DNA of 64,000 nucleotides from Papaver somniferum (Eukaryota > Streptophyta > Magnoliopsida > Ranunculales > Papaveraceae), in the NCBI RefSeq assembly GCF_003573695.1, contig NC_039358.1:235365560-235429559 (forward strand). The letters are read 5' to 3'. How positions within the stretch are numbered: the first letter of the stretch is position 1; every line of letters begins with the position of its first letter. The notes under the pieces were generated by a model. That model worked only from the letters and a program-made list of their open reading frames with translations. It had not been told where the DNA came from and made no database searches. Positions 1-10,954 of this stretch are shown piece after piece. The position numbers were made by a program, and so were the translations under genes.

Positions 1-400
1 CGCAATTGGGAGATATAAAAAAAAATTACGGGATATAAGAAAAGGACAAAAATGGGACCAAATATCAAATCAGGGTCACTCCTTATCTAAGTATTTTATG
101 TAACTCCTAATCTACCCCTCACTAATCAGGACTAGTGATTAATAATAATTAGTAAAATCTTAAGATTTTTGATAAATGATTAGAGTGTATTATTATTTGT
201 GTTTGGTTGAGTGAGGTGAGAGTAAAAGGAGGAAAAGAAAATTTGAGAGGGAAATTAATTTGGTGAAAATGGAGAATGATTGTGAAGAGAGAATTGTTGC
301 TAAGAGGTTGAAGTTGTCAGTCTGCTTGAAGTACATACTATTTGTTTGATATAGTTGTTCAGGGGTTGTATGAGAGTGCCAAGATAAGTTAGAGCTGTGA
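1..400. repeat. End of a repeat family shared with the 27.5-29.0 kb element
   Basis: Bases about 60-200 resemble bases about 27530-27660 in order and content: a GGTCAC(n)CTTATCTA block, a CTAA..TACCC block, then AATGATTA / AATAATA-rich sequence. At 27.5 kb this lies just inside a terminal inverted repeat, so the window probably begins inside a related TIR element. No terminus or target duplication is visible here and no coding potential is seen. Confidence 0.35.
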
Positions 401-1677
401 TGCTCAGACCAGGCATAAGACCAAGGATAAGATCATGGCTTCCAGCTGAGAGATTCCTTCACATGGATGAGTTTGATGTTGCCTTGGACTACTAGCAATC
501 TGAAGGAGCAGAACCTGTAAGCATGAGCAAAGACAAGACAATATCCATAATACTTGATGATCGAAATTTGCATATACCAGTACCTAGAAGAGTTGATCCA
601 TGTGATAACTGTGTATTCTATGTTCTGATAGTGATATAGGCTTTGTACTTTATCTTGAAAGATCATGATTATTTTGATAGTGAATGTATATTCTAAGGTA
701 GATGTGTACTCTAAGCTGGTATAGTGACCTATGTGTTGTGGTTTGGTTAACATCCACCTAGTAATTTTTTGGGTTGGTTTAGGGAGTGGGTGGTTGTGTT
801 TGATGATGTGTCGGTTGTGATGGGAGGTTAACCTTTGGTACAGAATGCAGACGATTGGAAGACATATGTACTTTAAGATTCTTGTAATTTTGGACTGCAG
901 TGTGACATTGACAAAATATGTGAGGGTTATGTGGGTTGCCTGTTGTATGACAGTGATGTGTGCATGACTATTACGTATATAATTAGAAACTTTTTTTATC
1001 TCTCATTGGGTGGGTTCTACTAGTGGGATTCAAAGTGAAAGCGACGATAATAGAAATATCTAACATGTCATTTACCTTGCTTAACTCAGTAACTGGGTTA
1101 AACCCATACCTGTAATGTGTGTGTCTACAAACCTTTGTCTTGAGCAGTGAGTGTGGTTCGCTGGAGGAGTGGTACTTGTAATGTGCGCATTTGCTAACCT
1201 TTATTTTGAGTATGTAGTGTGATCCGGTTTTGATAATGCTGGCACTGCAATTTGGTAGTTGGGGTAGATGCCAAAATTCATTAATGGAATCAGATATGAG
1301 AGTGAACTTGAGAGAGTGATTTTGGATATTTTCTTCTTCTAATTTTCTTGGGCTCCCAGATACAGACTCAATAGGATTTTCAAATTCATTTGAAGGTGGT
1401 GGGTCATAAAATGGATTCAAATCCGGACTGGAGATAGACCGATTTGAATTTTTGCTTTTCGAATAGTTGCCAAGTGCCTGCAGTCGCCAACGCATGACCA
1501 ATAAGCTGAGACTACGTTTGATAGGTCTTTGCATGCATATCGTAGGCACGATCTTTTTGATCTTCTCATCCAGTATTTCTTAGAGGAAATTAGCAGTTCT
1601 ATTTTCCAATTCCATAACTCTGTACCTTCCTTCATCCAATATCGCAGTACCCAATTTAGACCTCAGCAATTATCCCT
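401..1677. other. Non-coding stretch with one direct repeat
   Basis: No convincing gene. The longest open frame (983-1549, - strand) has no family signature, and part of it reads through a two-copy direct repeat (1108-1173 and 1174-1239, period 66, diverged), which is enough to explain the open frame. Possibly the 5' flank of the two-exon reading frame that starts at 1678. Confidence 0.4.
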
Positions 1678-2421
1678 ATGTCGAAGCGAGAGTATACTGA
1701 GAATTTGTGTCAGACTGAACAGCCGGATATGTCGACTAATCAGGGGGCTAGTAATGAGGCAAGTTGCAAGAGGACCAAGCATAACATGCATGAGAAGCAG
1801 GTAATGATGTTTGATAGACTTGTGGTAGTTTTTGATTTTTGGGTATTGATATTTAGATTTGTACTTGTATTTTGGTTTATCATTGAATTCAGTGTTGAAG
1901 TTGATCTGGAAATCTCTAATTTCCGGTATTTGCAGATAGTGGAGGTAAGCAGTGATGAGGATACAAATTTGGATGATCAAGCAGATGTTGAATGCAGAGA
2001 GGGTGACCAGAGAGAGGAGCCTGTTGTGCATGATCAATCCAAATCTCAGGTGTTTAGTTCCCAGTTGCCCCAACTTCAAGCATCAAAGGAGGGGTGGGTA
2101 ATTTGGGCTGTTCACTCTGACAAAGGTCAATTCGTGGTCAAAGAAGGAATTAACCTTGTAGGGGAGGAGCACATTGTGAGTGGTGGTGCCATCCAGGGAT
2201 TCTTCTCTGCACTAGTTCCTGATACACACAAGCTCAAGATACGAGAGAATGAGCGTCTTAGACATCCACAAGACACTGTAGTCTTCCCCAATTTGCTTAT
2301 GCTTTCTCCCAAGATGCGTCGGTTGGCGGAATCTGCAGTTGATCTTGCCTTGTTCGGTCTCGGAGAGGTAATTGCTTCTTCTGATATGCCTGATGATGTG
2401 ATTTTTCACAGTTGTAAATAA
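1678..2421 (+). CDS. Unrecognised two-exon reading frame, possibly a gene fragment
   Basis: Open frame starting at ATG 1678. A likely intron spans 1801-1935 (GTAATG...TTTGCAG, T-rich, 135 nt so the frame is kept). Splicing joins a short polar N-terminus to an acidic stretch (VEVSSDEDTNLDD) and then a more ordered region of about 110 residues with a WVIWAV segment and a C-terminal helix-like RRLAESAVDLALFGLGE. A further possible donor (GAG|GTAATT) lies at 2370/2371, so the true 3' part may lie beyond or be lost. I do not recognise the family. Repeats on both sides and the TIR-like sequence at the window start make a gene fragment captured by a transposon as likely as a resident gene. Confidence 0.35.
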   Translation: MSKREYTENLCQTEQPDMSTNQGASNEASCKRTKHNMHEKQVMMFDRLVVVFDFWVLIFRFVLVFWFIIEFSVEVDLEISNFRYLQIVEVSSDEDTNLDDQADVECREGDQREEPVVHDQSKSQVFSSQLPQLQASKEGWVIWAVHSDKGQFVVKEGINLVGEEHIVSGGAIQGFFSALVPDTHKLKIRENERLRHPQDTVVFPNLLMLSPKMRRLAESAVDLALFGLGEVIASSDMPDDVIFHSCK

Positions 2422-2520
2422 GGTATTTTGACTAAAGGTATTTTGACTAGTGATGGTTGTTGTTTATATGACTAAAGGTATTTTGACTAGTGATGGTTGT
2501 TTTATCACAGTTGTAAATAA
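2407..2520 (+). repeat. Two-copy 40-bp direct repeat downstream of the reading frame
   Basis: The block ACTAAAGGTATTTTGACTAG and its continuation occurs at 2431-2461 and again at 2471-2501, nearly identical, and the pair is bracketed by two copies of CACAGTTGTAAATAA (2407-2421 and 2506-2520). A recent local duplication. Confidence 0.7.
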
Positions 2521-4577
2521 TGTTTATTTTGATTTGTGTGGTAGGATTTTGATTTTGAATGGTTCTAATCTGATATCGGGTACTGAGTTGGGTATTGTGG
2601 TTTGAAGTTACCTCAAAGGATGTGTTGGTTAGTATTTGGATAGAGGCATGGGATTGATTTAGAATAGGAATATCTTTATCATGGCTGACATTTGAGTTTT
2701 GCCAACTAATAGCAGTTATCTCGTTGGAATCAAGAGAGTAGAGAGTTATAGCATTATTTGAATGTAAGATAGCATAGGGAAGACAAGCTTTCAATCTTAT
2801 TATAATCTAGAAGAAATTGGGTAGCAGCCTTGTCATCATACTCGCTCCATTGAGAAGACAAGCTTTCAAGCTTAGATTTGCAGAGCTTTAAGTATTTCCA
2901 TGACCAATTTGAGTCGAGAGCTGACTGAGTATCCATATTTTGTAGAATGTTGAGAACTTCCAGCAGACATGTTTCAATAAGTGAAGACCTTATCTGCATT
3001 AGTGAACGGATATTGGGTGGTTTATGGAATTCAGGGCGTTCTAGGAGGTGTAGAGATTTCAGAGTTTGATAATTTTGCTGAGTGCAATCTATTCAATGGG
3101 ATTTAGAATTGTGAATGGTGAGGGGTTTGAGAGATTTGTTTGTGATATCAGCTTGTGTCAAGATTTTGAAACGTTCCCATCCTGTCATTGTGCTAGTAGC
3201 AGTAGAGTGACTGACAGATTTGTGAGTTTGAGGCGACTTGATTTCAGGTGATTGTGAGGCTGTGATTGTCAATTGAGTGATTTTGATCAATGTAGTTGCA
3301 TTGATCGTTTGAATTGAGTGATTTGAGAATCATTTGAAGCACCGGCTAGTACATACGCCTAACTTCAGGCTAAAAATGACCGTTATTGAACCGTTAGGAG
3401 GATAAGACAAAGAGAGATCAGGAAAGAAAGCCGGTGCAAGAGGAGAAAATCAGGTTAGGAGAGAGCGCGTAGCATTTTTTATGTGAAGAAAAGTTAGGAG
3501 GATAAGACAATGGTGTTATCCTACACGATTAATCTGTTTATGCACTGGTCCTTGTTGGTTCTTCCTCTTCTATAAACTTTGTGACGGATAGTGTGCCACA
3601 GAATTAGCCTCTATATCTCTGCTCAAAGATGACGTCTTAAAAATTCATCTTCAAGGTCTCAATGTCCTTTATCAGCCTAGTGCGTGATAGAACAAGCAGT
3701 AGTCATACGCAGCTGATAAATACTTTTTCTTAAACCCAAAATAAAAAAAAAAAAGTAAAATAAAAAGTTGATGATCCCCCCTTCTAGCTATTTTAGTGCA
3801 ATTAAATTGCAAGCACATTGATTAAGCATCTTCATTTCTTTTTTTGAAGCAATTAAGCATCTTCATGTTATCATGCATTACTTTTCATAATAATATATAT
3901 CTATGTACGTTGTACCCCATCAAGAGCATATTTTCCTTCCCTACATGAGGCAATAATGAAACCCATTAAGCATCTTCATTCATGTTAATCACAACCTAAA
4001 AAACCTTTGCATTCTATACGAAAAGTAGAAAAGCAATAATGCAACCAACCCATTAGTCCATTATAATACTTGTAATACCAGTGGGAATACCGGTCAGACT
4101 AGACTTTTAGAGAGAATTCATATAACAAAAATTTGCTACGTTTCATTTTGTGTGTTCGCACTTGAGTCCCTAGTCCTCCATTGATCTTCCTAATTTCTTC
4201 CCCACCACATTGCATCAACACGGTGATACTCTCCACCAACTCTCTCTGCTTAGAAGAAGTTCCGTTATAAAATGTTGGAGGTTGATTAATATTCTGTGTT
4301 TTCTTTTTTGAGATGTGTGGAAGTCTAATAATATTCTGATTTCTTTTTGAAGTCTCACCAACTCAGCTTCACTGAGTCACCGGCCAGTGCTTAATTGGCA
4401 TCATGCATCTTCTAAAGTTCTTGCTTTTTCCCACTCCAGGAGCAGCTAGCTGTAGCATATATTGAAATCCTCTCCTTTTGTTCAACTCCAACGTGTATAT
4501 GATATACCATCAATACCCAACTAAGTATTAACATGATTGTACAAGTCTTTCTTTTGATAGCCAAAGGGAGTTTCAAG
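2521..4577. other. Intergenic, no gene recognised
   Basis: Several short frames on both strands without family motifs. GTTAGGAGGATAAGACAA occurs twice (about 3392 and 3494). The last 400 bases are the presumed promoter and leader side of the LRR pseudogene. I see no clear transposon boundaries. Confidence 0.4.
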
Positions 4578-6156
4578 ATGGAGTTATCACCACAACACCA
4601 GACTTTCAATATGGTATTATGCAGCCTTATTCTCATCATCTCGTGTATGTACACTGACGTTAATTGCATTGTTGTCGTTGATGATAACAAATCGAATGAT
4701 CAATCGGCCTTACTGGCTTTCAAGGATGGAATAACTGAAGATCCATTTGGAGTGCTGAGTACATGGAATAATTCACTTCATTTTTGCCAATGGAGAGGTA
4801 TTATATGTAGTCTTTGCCATCCAAGTAGAGTCACCGTGTTAAATCTTAATTCTCAGAAATTGGCAGGTTCCATTTCTCCTGACATTGGAAACCTTAGCTT
4901 TCTCAAGGAACTCATCCTCTGAAACAACAGTTTAACCGGTGAAATTCCACAGCAAATTGGTCGGCTTTCTCGATTGAAACGCTTGGGTTTTTCGCTTAAC
5001 TCCTTGCAAGGAGAAATTCCTGCAAATATTTCTAGCTGCTCAAATCTCGTACAACTGGATCATAGCGTTAATAATCTTTCAGGAGAGATTCCTACTTCAT
5101 TGGGTAACCTTTCATCTCTTGGTTTCCTTGATATTGGTTATAACTTCAATTTAAAAGGAAGAATTCCAAGCACTCTAAGCCAACTAACAAGCATAGAAAT
5201 TCTGAGTCTGGATTCGAATAGGTTTTCAGGTACCGTCCCTTCTTCACTTTATAATATTTCGTCACTTCAAATCATTTCTATGATGGATAATCGACTCCAT
5301 GGGAGTATTCCTCCTGATATTGGTTCCACACTTCCAAATCTCACCTTTTTTGCTATTTCCGAAAATAATTTTACTGGAGTAATTCCAACTTCATTTTCCA
5401 ATATGTCTAAACTTGAAACGTTACAATTGCAAAAGAATAACTTTGTGGGATCAGTACCTGATAATCTTGGCGATATTAGAAGTCTTAAGCACCTATATTT
5501 AGGAGGAAATAATCTTGGAAATGGACAAACTAATGATCTGAGGTTTATTAATTCCCTAGTCAACTGTACGAATTTGGAGGGTCTACTTGCAGGAGATAAT
5601 AATTTAGGGGGAGTGTTACCGAATTCTACGGCCAATCTCACAGCAAACCTTGTTAGACTAGTTTTGGAAAATAATAAAAATTTTGGAAGTGTTCCTTCGG
5701 GTATTCAGAATCTTGTAGGTTTACTAGGCCTTCATTTGGGTAACAACCTGTTAACAGGTAGTATTCCTTCGGATATTGGGAACCTTCAAAATTTGGGAAG
5801 ATTAGACTTGGGAAGAAACATATTTTCTGGTTTGATCCCCATCCTCTTTCGGTAACTTAACACGACTGGTTGAACTCTTTTTAGATGACAATCACTTGAC
5901 AGGTTCACTCCCATCAAGCCAACAGTCTTAGTGGTAGTATACCCAAATCATTGCAGAGCTTGGTCCTACACTCCAACAGTCTTAGTGGTAGTATACCCAA
6001 ACAAATTTTACTTCCCTCCCTGTCAACACTTCCCAGATTAGCTAGTAACTCATTTACTGGTTCACTACCCATGGAAATTGGCAACTTAAATAACTTAGGG
6101 GTATTTAACCTGTCCAAAAACAAATTATCTGGTGAAATTCCAAGTACCATAGGCCC
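4578..6156 (+). pseudogene. LRR receptor-like kinase (subfamily XII type) ectodomain, truncated
   Basis: The product would be a plasma-membrane receptor of the EFR/Xa21/At3g47570 type. From ATG 4578 the protein shows a signal-peptide-like segment, the LRRNT_2 pattern (ALLAFKDGITEDPFGVLSTW...CQWRGIIC) and then about 17 LRR units of the GxIPxxLxxLxxLxxLxLxxNxLxG type. ATG 4533 is an alternative start, but 4578 gives the usual N-terminus. Breaks: an in-frame TGA at 4920-4922 where the family usually has a residue before NNSLTG (CGA to TGA at a CpG would explain it), a one-base frameshift near 5840, and a 54-bp-spaced direct duplication at 5919-6001 that brings stops. LRR similarity ends abruptly near 6156. 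The last LRRs, transmembrane helix and kinase are missing, so it cannot signal even if expressed. Confidence 0.85.
5919..6001 (+). repeat. Direct duplication inside the LRR pseudogene
   Basis: A 29-bp stretch beginning CCAACAGTCTTAGTGG occurs at 5919-5947 and 5973-6001. The two copies are identical and 54 bp apart. It lies in an LRR-coding stretch and disrupts it, so it is probably a slippage or end-joining event after the gene lost function. Confidence 0.85.
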
Positions 6157-7291
6157 TGGGGCGCAATTATTAAAAATAAGCCTTTTTTTTGGGTTTACCT
6201 TCCAAAAATATCGGATAAATAAATTAATACACAAATATAGGTTTATGTACCAATTTTATCCCTAAAAATTATTTTTATTACATTGATATCCCCAAAATTT
6301 GTGGACCTTTGCTTTTTTATTAGTATCTTTTTTTGGTTATCTTCTCAAATGTATTTTCGATGGTAATGTTGAGACGTGGTCGTGGTTCTACTTTTCACCG
6401 GAAGATTAATCGGTAGTAGAAGAGATCGTGATTACAAAAAATTAGCATATAACTTTTTTTTTGGGCATGGGACATTTTAATATTAATGAGAAAGAAAATT
6501 TGAATGACAAAATAATAAATGAATACACATTTTAAGGAATATGTGGATTATTTTATTGTAATAATCTTTAATGCATTTGGATGTGATGTTTGGTATCAAT
6601 AATCGTTTTTCTTTAGAAAAATAAAAATAAAGAAAATATGTTTTTTCTAATTTTAGTGAGGAAGGTCCAGACCTCTAACTGAACCTTTATAAATTATTCA
6701 AAAATCCTATAATTAGAATTTGGTTTTATAAAATTAGGTCAAAATGATCCGGACCTTTCTCAGAAAAGTCTAGACTTTATAAATCCTCAAATTATGGGTT
6801 GCCACATAGATGCCATATAGGTTCAGAAAGGTCCGCACTACCAAACCCAGAGTCTGGACCATAGATGACAAATAGGCTCCATGTAGGTTACTGATGGCCC
6901 ACACCTTTGAACCTAAGTTTTGGACCTCACCGCGTGGTCATCAACCCATTTCTCTTTTCATACCTACACCTCTAGTACACCCCCGTCTCGTATACCCTAA
7001 AAGTCCACAAATTCACTTCTTCATTTTTCATTCTTTTGTCACTCTTCCCTCCCTCGGCAATGCAGTCGACCACCACCGCCATCACCCCGTTCTCCCTCTT
7101 ATTATACTGTCTCCCTCTTATGAAATCTAGTTTGGGTTTATGAGGGTTTGCTTGCATTTGAGGTAGGTGTTTTTCTCTTTTTCTGTCGTTGTTGTTAATG
7201 TTTTTTTTTATTTCAGTTATTTTACATCGCCCGAAGTGATGAAGACCATGCCGGAATTGATGAAAACCATGCCGGCAAACGGTGCCGGCAT
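6157..7291. other. Non-coding stretch, probable transposon-derived
   Basis: Starts exactly where the LRR homology stops (GGGCGCAATTATTAAAAATAAGCC-like sequence, typical of a transposon end, but no partner terminus was found). It contains two diverged blocks with AGGTCCAGACC/GGTCCGGACC-type words (6660-6850). No credible gene. The frame at 6894-7130 is unsupported. Confidence 0.4.
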
Positions 7292-7375
7292 GCTTGGTAA
7301 CTAACACACAATGCCGTAACTAAATGCCAGCATGCTTGGTAACTAACATACAATGCCGTAACTAAATGCCAGAAT
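7292..7375 (+). repeat. 42-bp tandem repeat, two copies, in a CCGGCATG-rich block
   Basis: Units 7292-7333 and 7334-7375 begin GCTTGGTAACTAACA and differ at two or three bases. They sit in a 7230-7830 region where ATGCCGGCA/GTGCCGGCATG words recur on both strands. Confidence 0.8.
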
Positions 7376-7744
7376 GCTCGATAAAAATCTATCAATCCCG
7401 GTAGTCAAGTGAAAAAAAATTCAATCCTCTGGATACTTTACATCGTGTGCCGGCATAGAAATTTAAGCAACATACTATGTCCGAAAACGGTGCCGGCATG
7501 CTCGAGAATTAACTAACGGCGCCGAAAGTGATGAAAACCAGAAAAAATTCAAAACGGAATACGAAAAATTTCTACGAGACGCTGTCTCGCACTCTTATAG
7601 GGGGCGCTGCCGGCTTGAATTTCAAAATGGGGGATAAGCTCGGTGCTGGCTTGAAATCTATCCCCAGACCCCTGCATAGCGTACCAGCATAGTTTTTTGG
7701 TTGAATAATATGCCGGTTTGAATTTCAAAATGGGGGATAAACTC

Positions 7745-7827
7745 AGTGCCGACATGGACATGGTATGAATACCATGCCGGTATGGCTACTTCCGGCATGG
7801 TATTAATACCACGTCCATACCGGCACC
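7745..7827. repeat. Imperfect inverted repeat, 36-bp arms, 11-bp loop
   Basis: Arm 7745-7780 (ends GAATACCATGCCGG) pairs with 7792-7827 (starts CCGGCATGGTATTAATACC) with only a few mismatches. The stem would be strong in DNA or RNA. It lies just upstream of the LINE ORF1 start and may belong to the LINE 5' region or to an older inserted repeat. Confidence 0.75.
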
Positions 7828-8007
7828 GAGCTTTTTCAGCTGCAAAAATGGTGGATTCAAAGCAAAAAAAAAAAAATCAAATTTTTACATTTCAAATTTC
7901 AAATTAAAGTGAAACAAAAAGACAATCCAAATCTAAACCTTGAAACGCTCCTTCACCTCTACTCCTTTCACAACTTCCCTCATAAAAAATCCAACACCCA
8001 TACTCCC

Positions 8008-9322
8008 ATGGCCTCCTCTTCAGGAACTAAGAATACGGAAAATATAGACAACCTAGTGAAACAAATGAACTCCTCACTAAAAATGCCAGCAGACCTCTTC
8101 CCCAAAGTCTTTATCAACAAAGACAACATTCTACCAAAGAAGGAGATTTATTGGAAATGGGTTTTCATTGGAAGATTCTGCAGCAACATATCCTATGAAA
8201 CAAGAGAAATAACAAGATTCATCAATACCAACTTGGAATTACAAAGGAATGCTGAAGTCTCTCTCTGGAAGAAAAGAAGAAATTACTACCAAATCAGGCT
8301 GACTAGCATTGAAGACTACAAAATTTTCAGAAAAGGAGGAACGAGAGGAATTTTTAACAAGATCATTGTTTTAACTGAAGTCTCATCCTCAGGACCAGAC
8401 TTCATTGATGAAGCCAATTTCTATAAAGTCTGCATTTGGTCTTTGGTTAAGAGAATCCCAACTCACATTATCCCAGACATAAAAAACATGATTGCTCCAG
8501 ATGGTATTCACCAAGGATCTAAGAAACCTTAAGGAAGAGATGAGGATGAGAAGAATCTAGAAGTGCAGATCACTGTGGATGTTACCCAACCTCTAAAATA
8601 TGGCATTGATGCTTATGAAGATGAATCTACATCCCACTGGCTCGAGCTAGCTTATGCTCTCACTGGTGTTGCTTTCTGCAAAGTCTGCAGAACTCTTGAT
8701 CACCCTGGTCCATTATACATTGAAGAAGAAGACAACTCCCAAAGAACTCCAGTCAAACAATACACTTACAACCCTCTAAACAAGTTCCCATCCACACCCA
8801 ATTCTCCCCTATCATCCAACAACACCATCACTCCCCCAACTAGCCCAAACAGACCACCATTACTTCATTATTACACTGATAAAACTGGAGCTGAAGAATT
8901 TGCTATAAAAATGAGGAAAGCACAACAGACTACTCTTCTCAGAAACCACTGTGAAGAACTTGATGGTCCACCACAACATTTGATTTTTCAAGCTGGGATG
9001 GATAAACCAATCACTGGAGAAATTCCAACCTCAAACCCTGATGCCTTAGCTTGTCAAAAAATATATAAGAAGCTGATGGAGAGCTACAAAAACAAAGACT
9101 CTCAGGGGAAGAAGAAATCCAACATTAAGACTACAGCAAGAAAGAGATTTAATAATGTTGCCAATCCCACTGAGCCTAAGGAAACCCTGGATCCTACAAC
9201 CATCTTCCCAACCATTGCACCTTACCAACCAATTAACAACAGTGGAACCCAAAACATCCCCACCTTAGCTGCCATTCAACAGCAGATAATGGAGGATCAC
9301 TCCAGAGAAAAAAGATTAATAT
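8008..9322 (+). pseudogene. LINE A ORF1 (DUF4283 / zinc-knuckle nucleic acid-binding protein)
   Basis: ORF1 proteins of plant L1-type LINEs coat the element RNA. Start ATG 8008 opens with MASSSGTKN; a DUF4283-like region follows (EIYWKWVFIGRF...) with a basic core, then ALTGVAFCKVCRTLDHPG, a zinc knuckle of the C-x2-C-x4-H type whose last cysteine is replaced (Tyr). The tail is low-complexity, rich in Pro, Asn and Thr. One in-frame TAA at 8530-8532 interrupts the frame, which then continues in register to 9322. The element is therefore dead for ORF1 even before its insertions. Confidence 0.75.
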
Positions 9323-9723
9323 GAGAGAGGAGAAGAAATGATCTAAAACTAAAAGCTGTCGATGATGATCAACACCCCCACCTTGTGGATCCTAAACGTA
9401 AACTGTATGAGCCATAGGACCAAACAATGCAGTGGAATGCATACCACTCAGCTAAGAGGTACAATAGCCAGCACACAATGGATGAGGAATAACTATCAAA
9501 CAATACTACTAGCAATATGGAGGGAGATAATTTGCCTACAAACAACCAGGTAACTCACATCATAATCCAGTTATATAATTACACTCGCAGCATCTTAACT
9601 ATGAGGATTGACCTTTGGTTAACTGTCAGTTACTTTGATAGGATATCTTACTCATTCCCAGGTTACAAAATCAACATTTTCTCATATCCTATTATATCTT
9701 ATTTTTGGAAAATTTACTCTGTC

Positions 9724-10950
9724 ATAGCTTGGAATTTCTAAGGATTAGGACAAGATGACACTATTAGATACCTACACATCATGCTAAATAAACATAATCC
9801 AGAAATAATATTCTTATCTGAGACCAAACGACAAGTTAGAAATCTAAAAAAACTCCTATGAAATATAGGAGTCACTAATTTCTGGTTTGTAGAACCAAAG
9901 GGCAAAGCTAAAACAGATGGAAGACTAGTTCTTGCTTGGAAAACCAACCTAGATGTCACCATTGAGGATTTCTCTGACCATCATATCAATGCCATCATTA
10001 AACCTTTACATGGTGAACCTTGGCTATTTACCGGTTACTATGGGAGTCCCTTTTCTACTAATGATAAATTACACTCCTGGAGTATGATTGAAAAAACCTT
10101 TGCTGCTAACTCCTTACCTTGGTTGATTATGGGAGATTACAACTTTGTCCTTCATGATCATGAAAAATTTAGCCAGCATCCGATCAATCAAGCTGAAGCT
10201 GATATTTTCCTAAACAAGATACAAGAAGCAAATCTCTCTGATCTAAGCTACATTGAATTCCCTTTCACTTGGACTAACAAGAGATATGGTACTCAGCTCA
10301 CAGAACAAAGACTAGATAGAGGCCTAGCTAATGAAGCTTGGCTAGACAACCACCCAAATACCACCATCTCAAACCTCACTGCCTTAGGCTATGATCATAA
10401 CCCAATCATTCTCAATACCAATCCTAGATGGAGACATGGTCAAATCCCCTTCAGATTCCTTGGTCCCTGGCTTGATCATGAAGACTGCAAAAACATTATA
10501 GCCGACTGCTGGAAGATAACTCATAAAGGATCTCTAGCCATAAAAATAGCAAGGAAATTAAGAGACATCAAAGTCAAGCTAAATAAGTGGAATAAGGAAG
10601 TCTATGGAAACATCAAAACTAATTTAGAAGATTGCATCAAAACTCTGGATTGGATAAAAAAAAATCAGTTTACTTCATCTAGAGGAGCAGAGCTAAAAGA
10701 AGCAAGAATTCAGGTGGCACATTGGCAACATGTGCAAGAATCTTTCTAGAATACCAAGATTAGACACCTACATATCAAGCTTGGAGATAAAAATACAGGA
10801 TACTTCCACATTGCTGCTAAGAAAAGATATAGGAGGAATAGGATTGATACTATCCAACAAGAAGATGGTACTTGGATCCATGATACTGCTGAAATTACCC
10901 AAACTTTCACCAAACATTTTTCCAAGATGGTTGTTTGTAATATTGAAAGT
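9724..10950 (+). pseudogene. LINE A ORF2, endonuclease part
   Basis: Single frame with stops at 9738, 9859 and 10747. Exonuclease-endonuclease-phosphatase family landmarks are visible in order: AWNF, FLSETK, GYYGSP, MGDYNFVL, DRGLAN and YDHNPI. After these comes the usual linker up to LGDKNTGYFH and QEDGTWIHD, which leads into RT. The segment stops at the insertion near 10955, before the first RT motif. The 220-residue open stretch 10084-10749 is the best preserved part. Confidence 0.8.
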
Positions 10951-10954
10951 GGTA

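Noticed and set aside
983..1549. 188-residue protein on the - strand
   Set aside because: No family motif, runs through a two-copy direct repeat, and no splice or promoter context.
5267..5641. 124-residue - strand frame
   Set aside because: Shadow of the LRR-coding strand; the + strand carries clear LRRs.
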